Source: Sphingorhabdus sp. (GTDB taxonomy: Bacteria; Pseudomonadota; Alphaproteobacteria; Sphingomonadales; Sphingomonadaceae). From it: DNA of 64,000 nucleotides. Position numbers and translations under genes: made by a program. Below, piece after piece: positions 54,679 through 64,000 of the stretch. Position 1 is the stretch's first letter; each line of letters begins with the position of its first letter. Location of the stretch: assembly GCA_028279555.1 (NCBI GenBank), contig JANQNO010000005.1, forward strand, positions 186,001 to 250,000, written 5' to 3'. A model generated the notes under the pieces. The model was not told the DNA's origin, did not search any database, and was given only the letters and a program-made list of their open reading frames with translations.

Positions 54679-55890
54679 TCAGAATATTTCGATCAATCCA
54701 GCGGCACCCATGCCAGCGCCAACACACATTGTGACGACACCCCACTTGGCATTGCGACGCTTTCCTTCGCGCAATATGTGGCCGATAGCGCGCGCGCCGG
54801 TCATGCCGTATGGGTGGCCAATAGCGATTGATCCGCCGTTGACATTGTATTTTGCAGGATCGATCCCGAGGGTGTCACGGCAATAGAGGCACTGGCTGGC
54901 AAAGGCCTCATTGAGTTCCCAAAGGTCGATATCGTCAACGCTGAGGCCATGTTGTTTGAGCAATTTGGGCACTGCGAAGACGGGACCGATTCCCATTTCG
55001 TCGGGCTCACATCCTGCTACGGCGAAGCCCCGGAACGCTCCCATCGGTTCAATTTTGCGGCGGGCGGCCTCCGACCCTTCCATCAGAACCAGCGCGGCCG
55101 CACCATCGGATTGCTGCGAAGAATTGCCTGCGGTGACAGTTTTACCTTCTTTCATGACCAATCCGCTTTTCAGTACCGGCTTGAGCGACGCGAGCGCTTC
55201 GAGTGTGGTTTCGGGCCTGTTGCACTCATCGCGACTGACGGTAACCTCGACGTGTTCGATCGCACCGGTTTCCTTGTCTGCGTGCTTCATAACGGTGGAG
55301 AGCGGAACGATCTCATCGTCAAAAATGCCGCGTTCCTGTGCTGCTGCGGTGCGGCGCTGGCTCTCAACCGCATATTCGTCCTGCGCCTGGCGCGAAACGC
55401 TATAACGCTCTGCAACGATTTCGGCGGTTTCGATCATGGACATCCACAGGGAGGGCATGCGCGCGTAGAGCTCATCCTCAGTCGCGCGATACAGGTTCAT
55501 CTTTCCGGACAGCTGGACAAGAGAGATCGATTCGACTCCTCCAGCCGCAATCGCATCGACGCCTTCCAGCCTGACGCGACCAGCCGCAATCGCCACTGCC
55601 TGCAGTCCCGACGAGCAATAGCGATTGACCGATAAACCCGACACGGTCGCCGGGCACCCGGCCTTCATCGCTGCATTGCGACCCATATTCTGACCAGTGG
55701 CTCCTTCCGGCATTCCGACACCGAAGACAACATCGTCAAGCTCTCCAGGATCCAGTGTCGAACGCTTGATAGCGTACTTCAACGAATGGCCTGCGAGCGT
55801 AATGCCATGGGTATCATTGAAACCGCCGCGTACGGCCTTGGCCAAGCCGGTGCGAGCCGCAGAAACAATTACTGCTTCTCTGGATGTCAT
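54679..55890 (-). CDS. Acetyl-CoA acyltransferase (thiolase)
   Basis: 403 residues: SVNRYCSSGLQAVAIAAGRV with the nucleophilic Cys, ELNEAFASQCLYCRD, GGSIAIGHPYGMTGARAIGH and MCVGAGMGAAGLIEIF. A degradative FadA-like thiolase that releases acetyl-CoA (or propionyl-CoA). First gene of the thiolase/MaoC/SDR group. The TonB receptor gene lies upstream on the same strand, 127 bp away. Confidence 0.9.
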   Translation of the reverse strand: MTSREAVIVSAARTGLAKAVRGGFNDTHGITLAGHSLKYAIKRSTLDPGELDDVVFGVGMPEGATGQNMGRNAAMKAGCPATVSGLSVNRYCSSGLQAVAIAAGRVRLEGVDAIAAGGVESISLVQLSGKMNLYRATEDELYARMPSLWMSMIETAEIVAERYSVSRQAQDEYAVESQRRTAAAQERGIFDDEIVPLSTVMKHADKETGAIEHVEVTVSRDECNRPETTLEALASLKPVLKSGLVMKEGKTVTAGNSSQQSDGAAALVLMEGSEAARRKIEPMGAFRGFAVAGCEPDEMGIGPVFAVPKLLKQHGLSVDDIDLWELNEAFASQCLYCRDTLGIDPAKYNVNGGSIAIGHPYGMTGARAIGHILREGKRRNAKWGVVTMCVGAGMGAAGLIEIF

Positions 55891-56017
55891 TGTTCAAATG
55901 TTTCCTTTGAATATGGCAATGTGCCTTCCGAGCTTGCTGCCTTAGAGTGATAGTTGGAGAGGGGCAGCAAGCCGGGAAGGACACCTTCAGCCGATGAGCG
56001 GCTATTTCCTGTTTGCG

Positions 56018-58309
56018 CTATCGGTATTTGAAACCCAGTCTCAGGCCGAAGGTCTGGGGACGATTGACTGAGAGGTAGTCAAATACCTCTCCAGACAAGA
56101 AAGGAGCGCCCGGTATCTGTCGTAAAACCGCTACTTCGTTTGTCAGGTTGTCTGCGAACAACGTGGCGGTGATTCCCGAAGACAGCCTAACGCCGATGCG
56201 CGCGTTAACGATATTGTACGATGGCATCCGCTCAGCAAAACCAAGCGATGACGTGCGCGAACCGACATGTTGGAAGGTGAATCCACCAATCAACGCGACA
56301 CTGTCGTTGAGTGGTGCATTGATGTTGCCGTTAATTGAGAATTGATGCTTCGCTGTACCTGGAAGTTGTTCTCCTTCAGCGCCTGGTATTGCGCCAAAGC
56401 CAGGTATCGGCGGCGCTACCGCTGTGAGTTCTGCATCGGTATAGGTATACACAGCGCCGATTGTGAGGATATCAACCGGTCGGGCGCCAAGCTCAAGCTC
56501 AAGCCCATTTATCCTCGCCTCACCTGCATTTACCGTCGCTGAAAAGAAGGGTGGGAAAAGCTGCGTTGCTGGCAATTGAATATCTGACCACTCGATCCGA
56601 TAGGCAACTGCATTGAACGTCAGAGCTCCGTCGGCCATGGTTGAGCGCATCCCAACCTCGTAGTTCCACAGAGTATCGGATGCGAAATCGAAATCACCGA
56701 TTGGAGGCACCGCGAGCGCGTTTCCAGGATTGAAACCACCGGGACGATATCCCGAAGACGCCTGCGCAAAGAATAACAAGTCATTAGTCGGCGCAAACTC
56801 AAGGTTGATGCGGTATGTGAGTAGTTGTTCGGCCGAACCTTGATCAAGACCTACGAGCGCATCGCGCCCGATCAATGGATCAAAGAAGCCGTTAGCAAAT
56901 TGCCAGCTGTAATTGTTTGACACATCGGAATATCGGATGCCACCCGATAGGCGAAATTCATCGCTGATATTGATCGCAAGATCACCGTAAAAGGCGAGCT
57001 CGTCAAAGCTGAGTTGTCGCCCCGCATCGAGTACAGTCAAACCAACAGGCAGCTCGAAGATACCCGGAATAAATACCCGGGGGGCACCAGAGACTATGGC
57101 CAGATTGGCAATTGTGCCGCCTGAGTTCTCGTAATAGGCACCCGCAATCCACTCGACAGGCGAGTCGTCAAGGTTGGAGACCAACCTGAATTCCACGGTT
57201 GTACTGTCGGCATCGCCAATCGTCGTGTTGCCGAAATAGGATTCTGTGCCACCCGTCAGCTCAGCCGCCTCAAACACATTGCGAGTATCGGTGAGCTTGT
57301 GACCAACAATCAGCGTGGCAATGATCGTATCCAGTTCGAGTTCGGCCTTTCCATGAAAAAGATGGCTGCGAAGGAAAGCTGGCTGAATGTGCATTGCCGA
57401 GAGATTGGACGTGCTAACATCCACGAAATTCTGCGGCAAACCCTGAAAAGCTGGATCACCCGTCGGCTCATAGAGCGATGAAATCGCCTGCAAATTGCCT
57501 ACGTCGACCTCATGGTATAGGTAACCAAGGTCAAGCGCGAAATTGTTGGTCGGCGTCCAGCGAAGAGCTACTCTGCCGCCAACAGTTTGTTCGTCGTTTG
57601 TGTCTTCTGCCGGTGCCGGAAAGATCGTGTCGATGAAACCTGAATTATCATAGTAATAGCCCGCTGCGCGGAAGGCGAGATTGTCGCTCAATGGGATGTT
57701 CAAGTAGCCATCGAACCCAAAGTTTTCTCCGCCATCCGTGGTGGTCGAAACGTAGGAGTTCGCACCAGCCTCAACTCCATTGGTGTCAGGAAGATTGGGC
57801 ATATATCTGATGACCCCCCCCATCGCGCTTTGACCGTAAAGCGTGCCTTGGGGACCTCGCAGGCTTTCGACTCGATTCATGTCCACGAAACGAAAATCAG
57901 GTGTCTTGGCGACCGTGGATGTCACGGGTATTTCATCGAAATAAACGGCTGTCGTCGAGTTTACGATTGCGTCGGTCGTCGAGATCGAAGAGCTTGAAGT
58001 GTTTACACCGCGCACCGTAAGATCGGCACGTCCAGGCTGGTCATTGACTAGACTGACGCCGGGGACCAATGTGATTGCATCACTGACCGAGTCGAGTCCG
58101 GCTTCCTCAAGAAACTCCCCAGAGATCGCGCTTACAGAGAGTGGAGTAGATTGCAAATCTGTTGAGCGGCGAGTAGCCGTTACGACAATCTCGGGTGTAT
58201 CAGCAGAAGATGATTGAGCCCCGTCCTCTCCGTTTGCCTGCGCAAAAGCTGGCGCTGACATTATTGTCGCCAATACCGAGCCCGTCATGATATATACGTA
58301 GCTTCTCAA
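56018..58309 (-). CDS. TonB-dependent outer membrane receptor
   Basis: 763 residues. Signal peptide (YIMTGSVLATIMSAPAFAQ), TonB box region PEIVVTATRRSTDLQ, plug domain with LVPGVSLVNDQPGRADLTVR and RVESLRGPQGTLYGQSAMGG, then a beta-barrel with ELVFFAQASSGYRPGG-like LLFFAQASSGYRPGGFNPGN. The last residue is Arg, not the usual aromatic. Such receptors carry hydrophobic or bulky substrates into the periplasm of sphingomonads. It is divergent from the esterase gene at 58537, and the spacer holds two dyads. Confidence 0.92.
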   Translation of the reverse strand: MRSYVYIMTGSVLATIMSAPAFAQANGEDGAQSSSADTPEIVVTATRRSTDLQSTPLSVSAISGEFLEEAGLDSVSDAITLVPGVSLVNDQPGRADLTVRGVNTSSSSISTTDAIVNSTTAVYFDEIPVTSTVAKTPDFRFVDMNRVESLRGPQGTLYGQSAMGGVIRYMPNLPDTNGVEAGANSYVSTTTDGGENFGFDGYLNIPLSDNLAFRAAGYYYDNSGFIDTIFPAPAEDTNDEQTVGGRVALRWTPTNNFALDLGYLYHEVDVGNLQAISSLYEPTGDPAFQGLPQNFVDVSTSNLSAMHIQPAFLRSHLFHGKAELELDTIIATLIVGHKLTDTRNVFEAAELTGGTESYFGNTTIGDADSTTVEFRLVSNLDDSPVEWIAGAYYENSGGTIANLAIVSGAPRVFIPGIFELPVGLTVLDAGRQLSFDELAFYGDLAINISDEFRLSGGIRYSDVSNNYSWQFANGFFDPLIGRDALVGLDQGSAEQLLTYRINLEFAPTNDLLFFAQASSGYRPGGFNPGNALAVPPIGDFDFASDTLWNYEVGMRSTMADGALTFNAVAYRIEWSDIQLPATQLFPPFFSATVNAGEARINGLELELGARPVDILTIGAVYTYTDAELTAVAPPIPGFGAIPGAEGEQLPGTAKHQFSINGNINAPLNDSVALIGGFTFQHVGSRTSSLGFAERMPSYNIVNARIGVRLSSGITATLFADNLTNEVAVLRQIPGAPFLSGEVFDYLSVNRPQTFGLRLGFKYR

Positions 58310-58410
58310 TTTCCTCTCCCCATATACAGGTTTGCAACCAATCTGCTTTTTCTCAAACTAAGTTCTATGCGATTCGAACTCACGCAAAATGGGCGTAGTT
58401 GTCATTGAGG

Positions 58411-58465
58411 GCGGCAAAAGGTGTCGTCGGCCACTTTTGCCGCAGTCGATGGCGATCCTTGCCAT
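58411..58465. promoter_or_regulatory. Two dyads in the TonB receptor/esterase divergent region
   Basis: GCGGCAAAAG-N13-CTTTTGCCGC (58411-58443, perfect 10-bp arms) and ATGGC-N7-GCCAT (58449-58465). They lie in the 227-bp region between the two start codons and no gene overlaps them. A shared operator for uptake and first hydrolysis is a reasonable inference. Confidence 0.6.
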
Positions 58466-58536
58466 GGCGAAGCACAAAAAATGGCCTGAGCAGGCAAAGA
58501 CAGAATGCGGAGTAGTTGTATCATAGGGAGGCAGAA

Positions 58537-60003
58537 TTGTTAGACGTCACAATCAGTCATGGGAAATTGCGCGGATTTACCAATCAGGGAGTGATCAGCT
58601 TTCTCGGGATTCCCTTTGCCGCCGCTCCAGAGGGTGAGTTGCGTTGGCAGCCCCCACAACCACACCCAGGCTGGGAGGGCATTTTTGAAGCGAACAAGCC
58701 AGCAAATCGCAGCTGGCAAATGCAGTTTCCCAGTATGCTGAAGGAGCGGTTGGGAAAAGGTCCGATGAGCGAGGACATGCTCTCCCTCAACGTGCAGACC
58801 CCGGCTATCGATGGCGCACGTCGCCCGGTAATGGTCTACATTCACGGGGGCGGCTACAGCGCAGGCTGTGCAGAGGATTTTGATCTCGCGCCTTTTGCTA
58901 ATCGTCACGATGTCGTTGCGGTTGGCATCAACTACCGGCTGGGCATTTATGGCTTCCTCGACCTTAGCCGGTTTGGCGATCAGTATGCCGGAACCGCTTG
59001 TCTGGGGCTGCAAGATCAGATTGCTGCGCTAAAATGGGTGCAGGAGAACATTGCTGCGTTCGGCGGCGATCCCGATAACGTAACCATATCAGGCGTAAGT
59101 GCCGGGGGTGGTTCGGTGCTGGCCCTCATGGGCGCGCCGTCAGCGCGTGGTTTATTCCATAAAGGGGCCGCCTTTAGCCCGGCTGAGCTCGCTCGTGAGC
59201 CTAACAATCAGTTTGACACAACAGCCGCCGCTCTTGAGATGAGTCCGAGCCAATTGTTCGATCACCTTGGGTCTTTGAGCGGAGAGGAATTGTATGGCAT
59301 CCAGCTGACACAAGGCCTCACCGGAGGTGTGTATGTTGACGGGAAAATCGTAACTCACTCCATAGAGGACGCTTTGGCACAAGAGGTCAATTCTGTGCCT
59401 TTCATCGTTGGTTCCTGTATCAACGAGGGCACGCTGATGACAGCTGCTATTGATGAGACCGATCTGCCTGGCGTCGACGATACGGTCGCTGCACTTGCAG
59501 TGACAATCGGTGCAGGCGATGCGGCGCGCTACGAAGCGTTTCTGGATAAGAAGTGTGGGCCTGATGCAAGCATCAAGGATCGTATGACGCGGTATTGGTA
59601 CGATTACTTTCGGTCACCGACGGTGCGGTCAGCCGAGGCGGCTGCAAGAGCAGGGCAGCAGGCGTGGATGTTCAGCTTTGAGGTCCCAACTGATCATCCG
59701 CTGGGGCCAACCCATGCGTCCGATCTCGCCTTTGCCTACAATCTGTTCGACGACGATATATTCGATGCGACAGATTATGTCGGTTTCCACATGAAGACCC
59801 CGGAAAATATCGCGCTTTCTCACCAGTGGACTGACGCGGTTGCCAAATTCATGAGAAGCGGAGATCCATCGGGCGAAACGATCGCCGATTGGCCCACCTA
59901 TAACACTGACCAGCGCCAGTCGATTGCGTTGCGCGATGGGCCGGTGACCCTGGAGGACTATGATGGCCCTGAAGCGCGGCTGGCTTATGGAGCCACAAGA
60001 TAG
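58537..60003 (+). CDS. Type-B carboxylesterase/lipase
   Basis: 488 residues from TTG 58537 behind GGGAGG; an upstream in-frame TTG at 58516 lacks this. Shows FLGIPFAAAPEGELRWQPPQ, EDMLSLNVQTP, VMVYIHGGGYSAG (oxyanion hole), VTISGVSAGGGSVLALMGAP with nucleophile Ser188, and PTHASDLAFAYNLF with the His. The nucleophile elbow is G-V-S-A-G instead of G-E-S-A-G. No signal peptide is clear. Likely cleaves an ester of the imported substrate. Eighteen bases from the carboxylase gene. Confidence 0.88.
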   Translation: MLDVTISHGKLRGFTNQGVISFLGIPFAAAPEGELRWQPPQPHPGWEGIFEANKPANRSWQMQFPSMLKERLGKGPMSEDMLSLNVQTPAIDGARRPVMVYIHGGGYSAGCAEDFDLAPFANRHDVVAVGINYRLGIYGFLDLSRFGDQYAGTACLGLQDQIAALKWVQENIAAFGGDPDNVTISGVSAGGGSVLALMGAPSARGLFHKGAAFSPAELAREPNNQFDTTAAALEMSPSQLFDHLGSLSGEELYGIQLTQGLTGGVYVDGKIVTHSIEDALAQEVNSVPFIVGSCINEGTLMTAAIDETDLPGVDDTVAALAVTIGAGDAARYEAFLDKKCGPDASIKDRMTRYWYDYFRSPTVRSAEAAARAGQQAWMFSFEVPTDHPLGPTHASDLAFAYNLFDDDIFDATDYVGFHMKTPENIALSHQWTDAVAKFMRSGDPSGETIADWPTYNTDQRQSIALRDGPVTLEDYDGPEARLAYGATR

Positions 60004-60021
60004 AAACCGGGCCCTGCGCGA

Positions 60022-63000
60022 GTGAATATCTCTCGACTTTTGATCGCCAACCGAGGCGAAATCGCAATTCGGATTGCGGCAACGGCTGCCGAGCTGGCAA
60101 TTGAAACCGTCACTGTCTATCCCGACGACGATGCCACCTCCCTGCATCGCCAGCGCGGGGATCGGCAGGTTCGAATCGACGGAACGGGTGCTGCCGCCTA
60201 TCTTGATGCGAGCCAGATTATCAAGGTTGCACAAGAAGAAAGCTGTGATGCCATCCATCCGGGCTATGGCTTCCTTTCTGAAAATGCTGAATTCGCGCGG
60301 CAATGCGAAGCTGCCAACATCACATTTGTCGGCCCCAATACGCAAACCCTTGCCTTGTTCAGCGACAAGGCAAGCGCGCGAAGTCTTGCGATGGACAACA
60401 ACGTCCCTGTTCTCAAAGGGTCGACGCAGCCGGTGAGTACGGAAGAAGCGGAAGAATTCTTCGCAGCTCTACCGGCCGAAACTCCCATGATCATCAAAGC
60501 GTTGGCCGGTGGTGGCGGGCGCGGAATGCGCATCGTTCGCTCGAAAGCCGAAATCGCAGACGCCTTTGTTTCAGCGCGCGAGGAAGCCGAACGCGCATTC
60601 GGGGATGGTCGGCTTCTTATCGAAATGTTCCTTGCGAGAGCGCGCCATGTCGAGATTCAGGTCATTGCGGATAGGCATGGTGATGTCCGCCATCTGGGAG
60701 AGCGCGAATGCTCCCTTCAGCGCCGTCACCAGAAATTGATTGAAATTGCGCCGTGTCCTGGAATGCCAGACACCCTCAGGGACCGGCTGACTGAGGCTGC
60801 CATCGCTCTGGCTCGTGCGGCGGACTATCAGAATGTCGGTACATTTGAATTTCTCGTTGATGCCGATGCCTTCGCCCGCGGCGATGCGGACACGTCCTTC
60901 TTCTTTCTTGAAGCCAATCCTCGCATTCAGGTTGAGCACACGGTTACCGAAGAGTTCGTTGGGCTGGATATCGTCAGGGCGCAGCTTTTGATCGCATCCG
61001 GAGCGGCTTTGGAGCAGCTCGATTTGCCGGATTTGGACTTCTCTCGTGAGCGATACTCGGTCCAGGCACGCATCAATCTTGAAGACATGCAGGATGATGG
61101 CCGCAGCCTGCCTTCCACAGGACAGCTTTCCGCCTATCAGACGCCTGTCGGACCGGGCATTCGTGTCGATGGGTATGGCTATGTCGGATACCAGTCAAAT
61201 CCGCGCTACGATAGTCTTCTGGCAAAGTTGATCTGTTCGGCCAATGGCCCGTTCCGGGCAGCAGTCACAAGGGCAAGACGGGCGCTTGCCGAGTTTCAGG
61301 TGTCGGGCACCCAGACGAACAGGGCATTCCTGTATTCGCTGTTGTCGAGGCAAGAGGTCCGGGATGGGCAGTTTGATACGCGCTTTGTTGATCGCCACAT
61401 GAGCGATCTGGTTGCTGTCTCGCGCAAGGAGCAGTTGGACTGGTCTGGCGACGACGATGCGCAGGGCGGACAGCAAAGCGCAGTCCAGGGAAAGCGCGAA
61501 CCGGCTCCTGGCTGCGTGTTCGTCAAAGCCTCCTGTACGTCGGTGGTCGTCGAGATGGCGGTTGCGCCGGGTCAGGCGGTCCGTAAAGGGCAGATCGTCG
61601 CGATGATTGAAGCGATGAAGATGATCCAGCAGATCACCGCGCCCCATTCGGGCAAGGTGACGGAGGTGTTCGCGGCCAAGGGCGATGCGGTACAGGCGCT
61701 TCAGCCGCTGGTTGAAATCGAAATAGACGAAAATGCCGATCAGCAGATAGATGACGTGGGATCGATTGAGGATCCTGAGGTCATCCGGCCCGACTTATCG
61801 GAAGTTGTAGACCGCCGTGAAATGGGCCTTGATCCGGCAAGATCAGACCGGGTTGCGAAACGGCACAAGCTTGGTTTGCGCACGGCGCGCGAAAACATAG
61901 AGGATTTGTGCGACGAAGGTTCCTTTGTGGAATATGGCGCTCTCGCGGTTGCTGCACAATCGCGCCGGCGCGATGCCGATGATCTGGCGCGCAACACTCC
62001 GGCGGACGGGATTGTAACCGGCTTAGCGACCATCAATCGCGACCTGTTTGGCGAAGAGCAAGCGCAATGTGCAGTGATGGTCTATGATTACATGACGCTT
62101 GCCGGGACGCAAGGGCACCGCACCCATTTCAAAATGGACCGGATGCTGAATCTGGCCGAGCGTAACAGGCTACCGACCATCCTATACGCTGAAGGTGGGG
62201 GAGGGCGCCCCGGTGACATTGATCTTGAATTGGTAACCGGGCTGGATGTCGCCTCGTTCCAGAACCTTGCGAGGATGAGCGGGCTCGTTCCGCTTGTCGG
62301 GGTTGTGGCGGGTCGCTGTTTCGCTGGCAACGCGGCGATGCTGGGCACATGCGATGTGATCATTGCGGCAAAGGGCAGTAATATTGGGATGGGCGGCCCA
62401 GCCCTGGTCGAAGGGGGCGGATTGGGTTCGTTCAAACCGGAAGACATTGGCCCTTCCTCAATTCAGGCAAGCAACGGCGTGATCGATATTCTGGTGGAGG
62501 ATGAGATCGAAGCGACGGCAGTTGCAAAGCAGTATCTGTCGTATTTCCAGGGCCGGAAGCCTGACTGGGAGGTCGAAGATCAAATGCAGTTGCGGGTTGC
62601 GCTGCCCGGCAATCGCAGCCTGGCTTACGATATTCGTGCCGTTATGCGCCTCATCTTTGACCAAGACAGCGTCCTTGAACTGCGCGAGGGATATGGCGAA
62701 GCGATGGTCACCGCGCTGGCCAGAGTTGAAGGCAGGCCTGTCGGTATCCTGGCGAACAATCCGCTGCATATGGGCGGTGCAATCGACAGCCCAGCGGCGG
62801 ACAAGGCTTCGCGGTTCATGCAGCTGCTTGACGCGCATGGTCTGCCTCTGATTTCGTTGTGCGATACGCCCGGTTTCATGGTCGGGCCAGAACATGAGCA
62901 GACAGCTGCGGTGCGGCGCCTTCCACGGATGTTTGTGACGGCAGGCGGCATGACCATCCCCATTTTCGCTGTCGTCCTGCGCAAGGCCTATGGTCTGGGG

Positions 63001-63339
63001 GCCATGGCAATGCTGGGGGGCCAGTCGCACATCCCCAATATGCTGGTCAGCTGGCCTCAGGGTGAATTCGGTGGGATGGGGCTGGAGGGCGCCATTCGAC
63101 TGGGGCTGCGCAAGGAGCTTGAAGCCATTGCAGACCCAGAGGAGCGTGAGGCGTATTTCGCAAAACAACTCGCAGCCGCCTATCACAACGGACGCGCGGT
63201 CAACGCTGCGACACATTTTGAGATCGATGATGTGATCGATCCAGCTGAAACAAGGCGATGGCTGGCACGAGGGCTTGCCGCACAGCCTCCTGTGCCAAAT
63301 CCGATTGGGAAGCGACGTGCTCACATCGATACTTGGTGA
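60022..63339 (+). CDS. Single-chain biotin-dependent acyl-CoA carboxylase (BC-BCCP-CT fusion)
   Basis: 1105 residues from GTG 60022. Residues 1-450 are biotin carboxylase (LLIANRGEIAIRI; IIKALAGGGGRGMRI; FLEANPRIQVEHTVTEE). Residues about 495-570 are the biotinyl domain with IEAMKMIQQ, where K533 carries biotin. Residues 600-1105 are the carboxyltransferase (HKMDRMLNLAERNRLPT-like; DTPGFMVGPEHEQ; ALRLGLR-type end). The layout equals the single-chain long-chain acyl-CoA carboxylases. It adds CO2 to an acyl-CoA; in degradative routes this removes a beta-methyl branch after hydration and cleavage. The citrate synthase-like lyase in the cluster could then act on the product. Confidence 0.88.
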   Translation: MNISRLLIANRGEIAIRIAATAAELAIETVTVYPDDDATSLHRQRGDRQVRIDGTGAAAYLDASQIIKVAQEESCDAIHPGYGFLSENAEFARQCEAANITFVGPNTQTLALFSDKASARSLAMDNNVPVLKGSTQPVSTEEAEEFFAALPAETPMIIKALAGGGGRGMRIVRSKAEIADAFVSAREEAERAFGDGRLLIEMFLARARHVEIQVIADRHGDVRHLGERECSLQRRHQKLIEIAPCPGMPDTLRDRLTEAAIALARAADYQNVGTFEFLVDADAFARGDADTSFFFLEANPRIQVEHTVTEEFVGLDIVRAQLLIASGAALEQLDLPDLDFSRERYSVQARINLEDMQDDGRSLPSTGQLSAYQTPVGPGIRVDGYGYVGYQSNPRYDSLLAKLICSANGPFRAAVTRARRALAEFQVSGTQTNRAFLYSLLSRQEVRDGQFDTRFVDRHMSDLVAVSRKEQLDWSGDDDAQGGQQSAVQGKREPAPGCVFVKASCTSVVVEMAVAPGQAVRKGQIVAMIEAMKMIQQITAPHSGKVTEVFAAKGDAVQALQPLVEIEIDENADQQIDDVGSIEDPEVIRPDLSEVVDRREMGLDPARSDRVAKRHKLGLRTARENIEDLCDEGSFVEYGALAVAAQSRRRDADDLARNTPADGIVTGLATINRDLFGEEQAQCAVMVYDYMTLAGTQGHRTHFKMDRMLNLAERNRLPTILYAEGGGGRPGDIDLELVTGLDVASFQNLARMSGLVPLVGVVAGRCFAGNAAMLGTCDVIIAAKGSNIGMGGPALVEGGGLGSFKPEDIGPSSIQASNGVIDILVEDEIEATAVAKQYLSYFQGRKPDWEVEDQMQLRVALPGNRSLAYDIRAVMRLIFDQDSVLELREGYGEAMVTALARVEGRPVGILANNPLHMGGAIDSPAADKASRFMQLLDAHGLPLISLCDTPGFMVGPEHEQTAAVRRLPRMFVTAGGMTIPIFAVVLRKAYGLGAMAMLGGQSHIPNMLVSWPQGEFGGMGLEGAIRLGLRKELEAIADPEEREAYFAKQLAAAYHNGRAVNAATHFEIDDVIDPAETRRWLARGLAAQPPVPNPIGKRRAHIDTW

Positions 63340-63446
63340 TGCACTGTCGCCAATTCCACAAGATTTAGGCGCGCTTCGCCACTTGGTCAGCGTGGCAACT
63401 GGGATATTCACCCAAGCGATGTGAAAACCTCGTTGGGATACAGGCT

Positions 63447-64000
63447 GTGCAATTCAATTTTTCAGAAGATCAAGAAGCGATGCGCGAGGAAGTGCGCAAG
63501 CTGCTTGCCAAAGAGTCGACCTCGCGCCGCGTTCGCGATGTGCTGGAGTCCGACCGCACTCTCGATAAGGATCTATGGCAATTGCTTGCAGATCAGGGTT
63601 GGCAGGGCATAGCCATAGATGAGGTGCATGGGGGAGCCGGCGCTGGATATCTTGAGCTTTGCGTGCTGGCAGAAGAGCTCGGGCGGACCCTGGCTCCGCT
63701 GCCTTTCTCATCGAGTGTCTTTGTCGCTGCCGAGGCGCTCAAACTAGCGCAGGAAACGCCAGTAGTCTCAAGCTGGTTGCCCAAGGTTGCATCCGGCGAA
63801 GCAATCGGTTGCTTTGCGATCGCGGAAGGTGTCGGCGGCGCGCATTGGGGGGCGCTCAAATGCGTCGCTGAGGGTTCTGGCGGGGCTTTCGCAGTAAGTG
63901 GCACAAAGTCGGTTGTGATTGATGGAATGTCTGCAGACTTCGCAATTGTCGCTGCGCAAACAAACGGAACGCCGGGCCTGTTTCTGGTTGATTTGATGGA
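63447..64000 (+). CDS. Acyl-CoA dehydrogenase, N-terminal part
   Basis: Runs off the window end with 184 complete codons visible. From GTG 63447 it reads QFNFSEDQEAMREEVRKLLA, then WQLLADQGWQGIAIDEVHGG and LCVLAEELGRTLAPLPFSSS, the N-terminal helical domain of the family, and enters the beta domain at GCFAIAEGVGG. Start choice is supported by homology; the ribosome-binding site is weak. It follows the carboxylase gene by 107 bp and is probably co-transcribed. A partner subunit may lie beyond the window. Confidence 0.85.
   Translation, partial: MQFNFSEDQEAMREEVRKLLAKESTSRRVRDVLESDRTLDKDLWQLLADQGWQGIAIDEVHGGAGAGYLELCVLAEELGRTLAPLPFSSSVFVAAEALKLAQETPVVSSWLPKVASGEAIGCFAIAEGVGGAHWGALKCVAEGSGGAFAVSGTKSVVIDGMSADFAIVAAQTNGTPGLFLVDLM

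Noticed and set aside
60022-63339. Geranyl-CoA or methylcrotonyl-CoA carboxylase of the Atu/Liu type
   Set aside because: Those are two-subunit enzymes; this is a single chain with BC, BCCP and CT, so the specific names are not supported.

Overview
The window is 64 kb of an alphaproteobacterial chromosome, most likely from Sphingomonadales. The evidence is a CcrM-type GANTC methylase followed by folP, a three-subunit proton-translocating transhydrogenase preceded by a tiny aa3-oxidase subunit IV-like gene, an HNE_0200/SO2930-type diheme cytochrome behind a beta-helix protein, TonB-dependent uptake, and sphingomonad-style dispersed palindromic repeats. No species can be named from the sequence alone.

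Region 1 (1-15.1 kb) is core chromosome. It starts with the 5' part of a dicarboxylate/cation symporter gene (minus strand). A tightly overlapping plus-strand run follows: glmM, a small membrane protein, thiD, rnhB. Then come ccrM behind a cluster of GANTC sites, folP, a convergent NtrC-type response regulator, the pnt operon interrupted by a DUF559 gene between repeats, an aspartate/glutamate racemase homologue, the beta-helix/diheme cytochrome pair, and hspQ.

Region 2 (15.17-29.36 kb) is an integrated element of about 14.2 kb in the 3' end of a tRNA-Ser(CGA) gene. A 21-bp copy of the tRNA 3' end recurs at 29336-29356 and marks the far boundary. The element is visibly AT-richer than its surroundings. 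Its mobility genes look worn: the tyrosine recombinase is frameshifted in an A7 run and a RarA/MgsA C-terminal-like gene is broken twice. Its main cargo is intact: a 2095-codon STAND NTPase with a Cap4-like nuclease N-terminus (Avs-like), an overlapping 227-codon protein of unknown function, and a HEPN protein with an R-x4-H motif. This three-gene module is the best candidate for an undescribed (anti-phage) system.

Region 3 (29.36-30 kb) has no convincing gene and holds seven copies of the heptamer CAGGGAA/TTCCCTG, three of them spaced exactly 21 bp apart.

Region 4 (30-64 kb) is an accessory catabolic cluster for CoA-activated substrates. It holds two acyl-CoA ligases, four acyl-CoA dehydrogenases (one partial; two as an adjacent pair), two thiolases, three SDRs, two crotonases, a MaoC hydratase, a CaiB-type CoA-transferase, a citrate synthase/citryl-CoA lyase-like enzyme, a single-chain biotin-dependent acyl-CoA carboxylase, a PhyH dioxygenase, an amidohydrolase, two alpha/beta-fold esterases, a TonB receptor, and LysR and AraC regulators. 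Several divergent promoter regions carry perfect dyads. Together the genes suggest uptake, hydrolysis, CoA activation and beta-oxidation-like breakdown of a large, possibly branched or alicyclic lipid such as an isoprenoid or steroid. The substrate is an inference.
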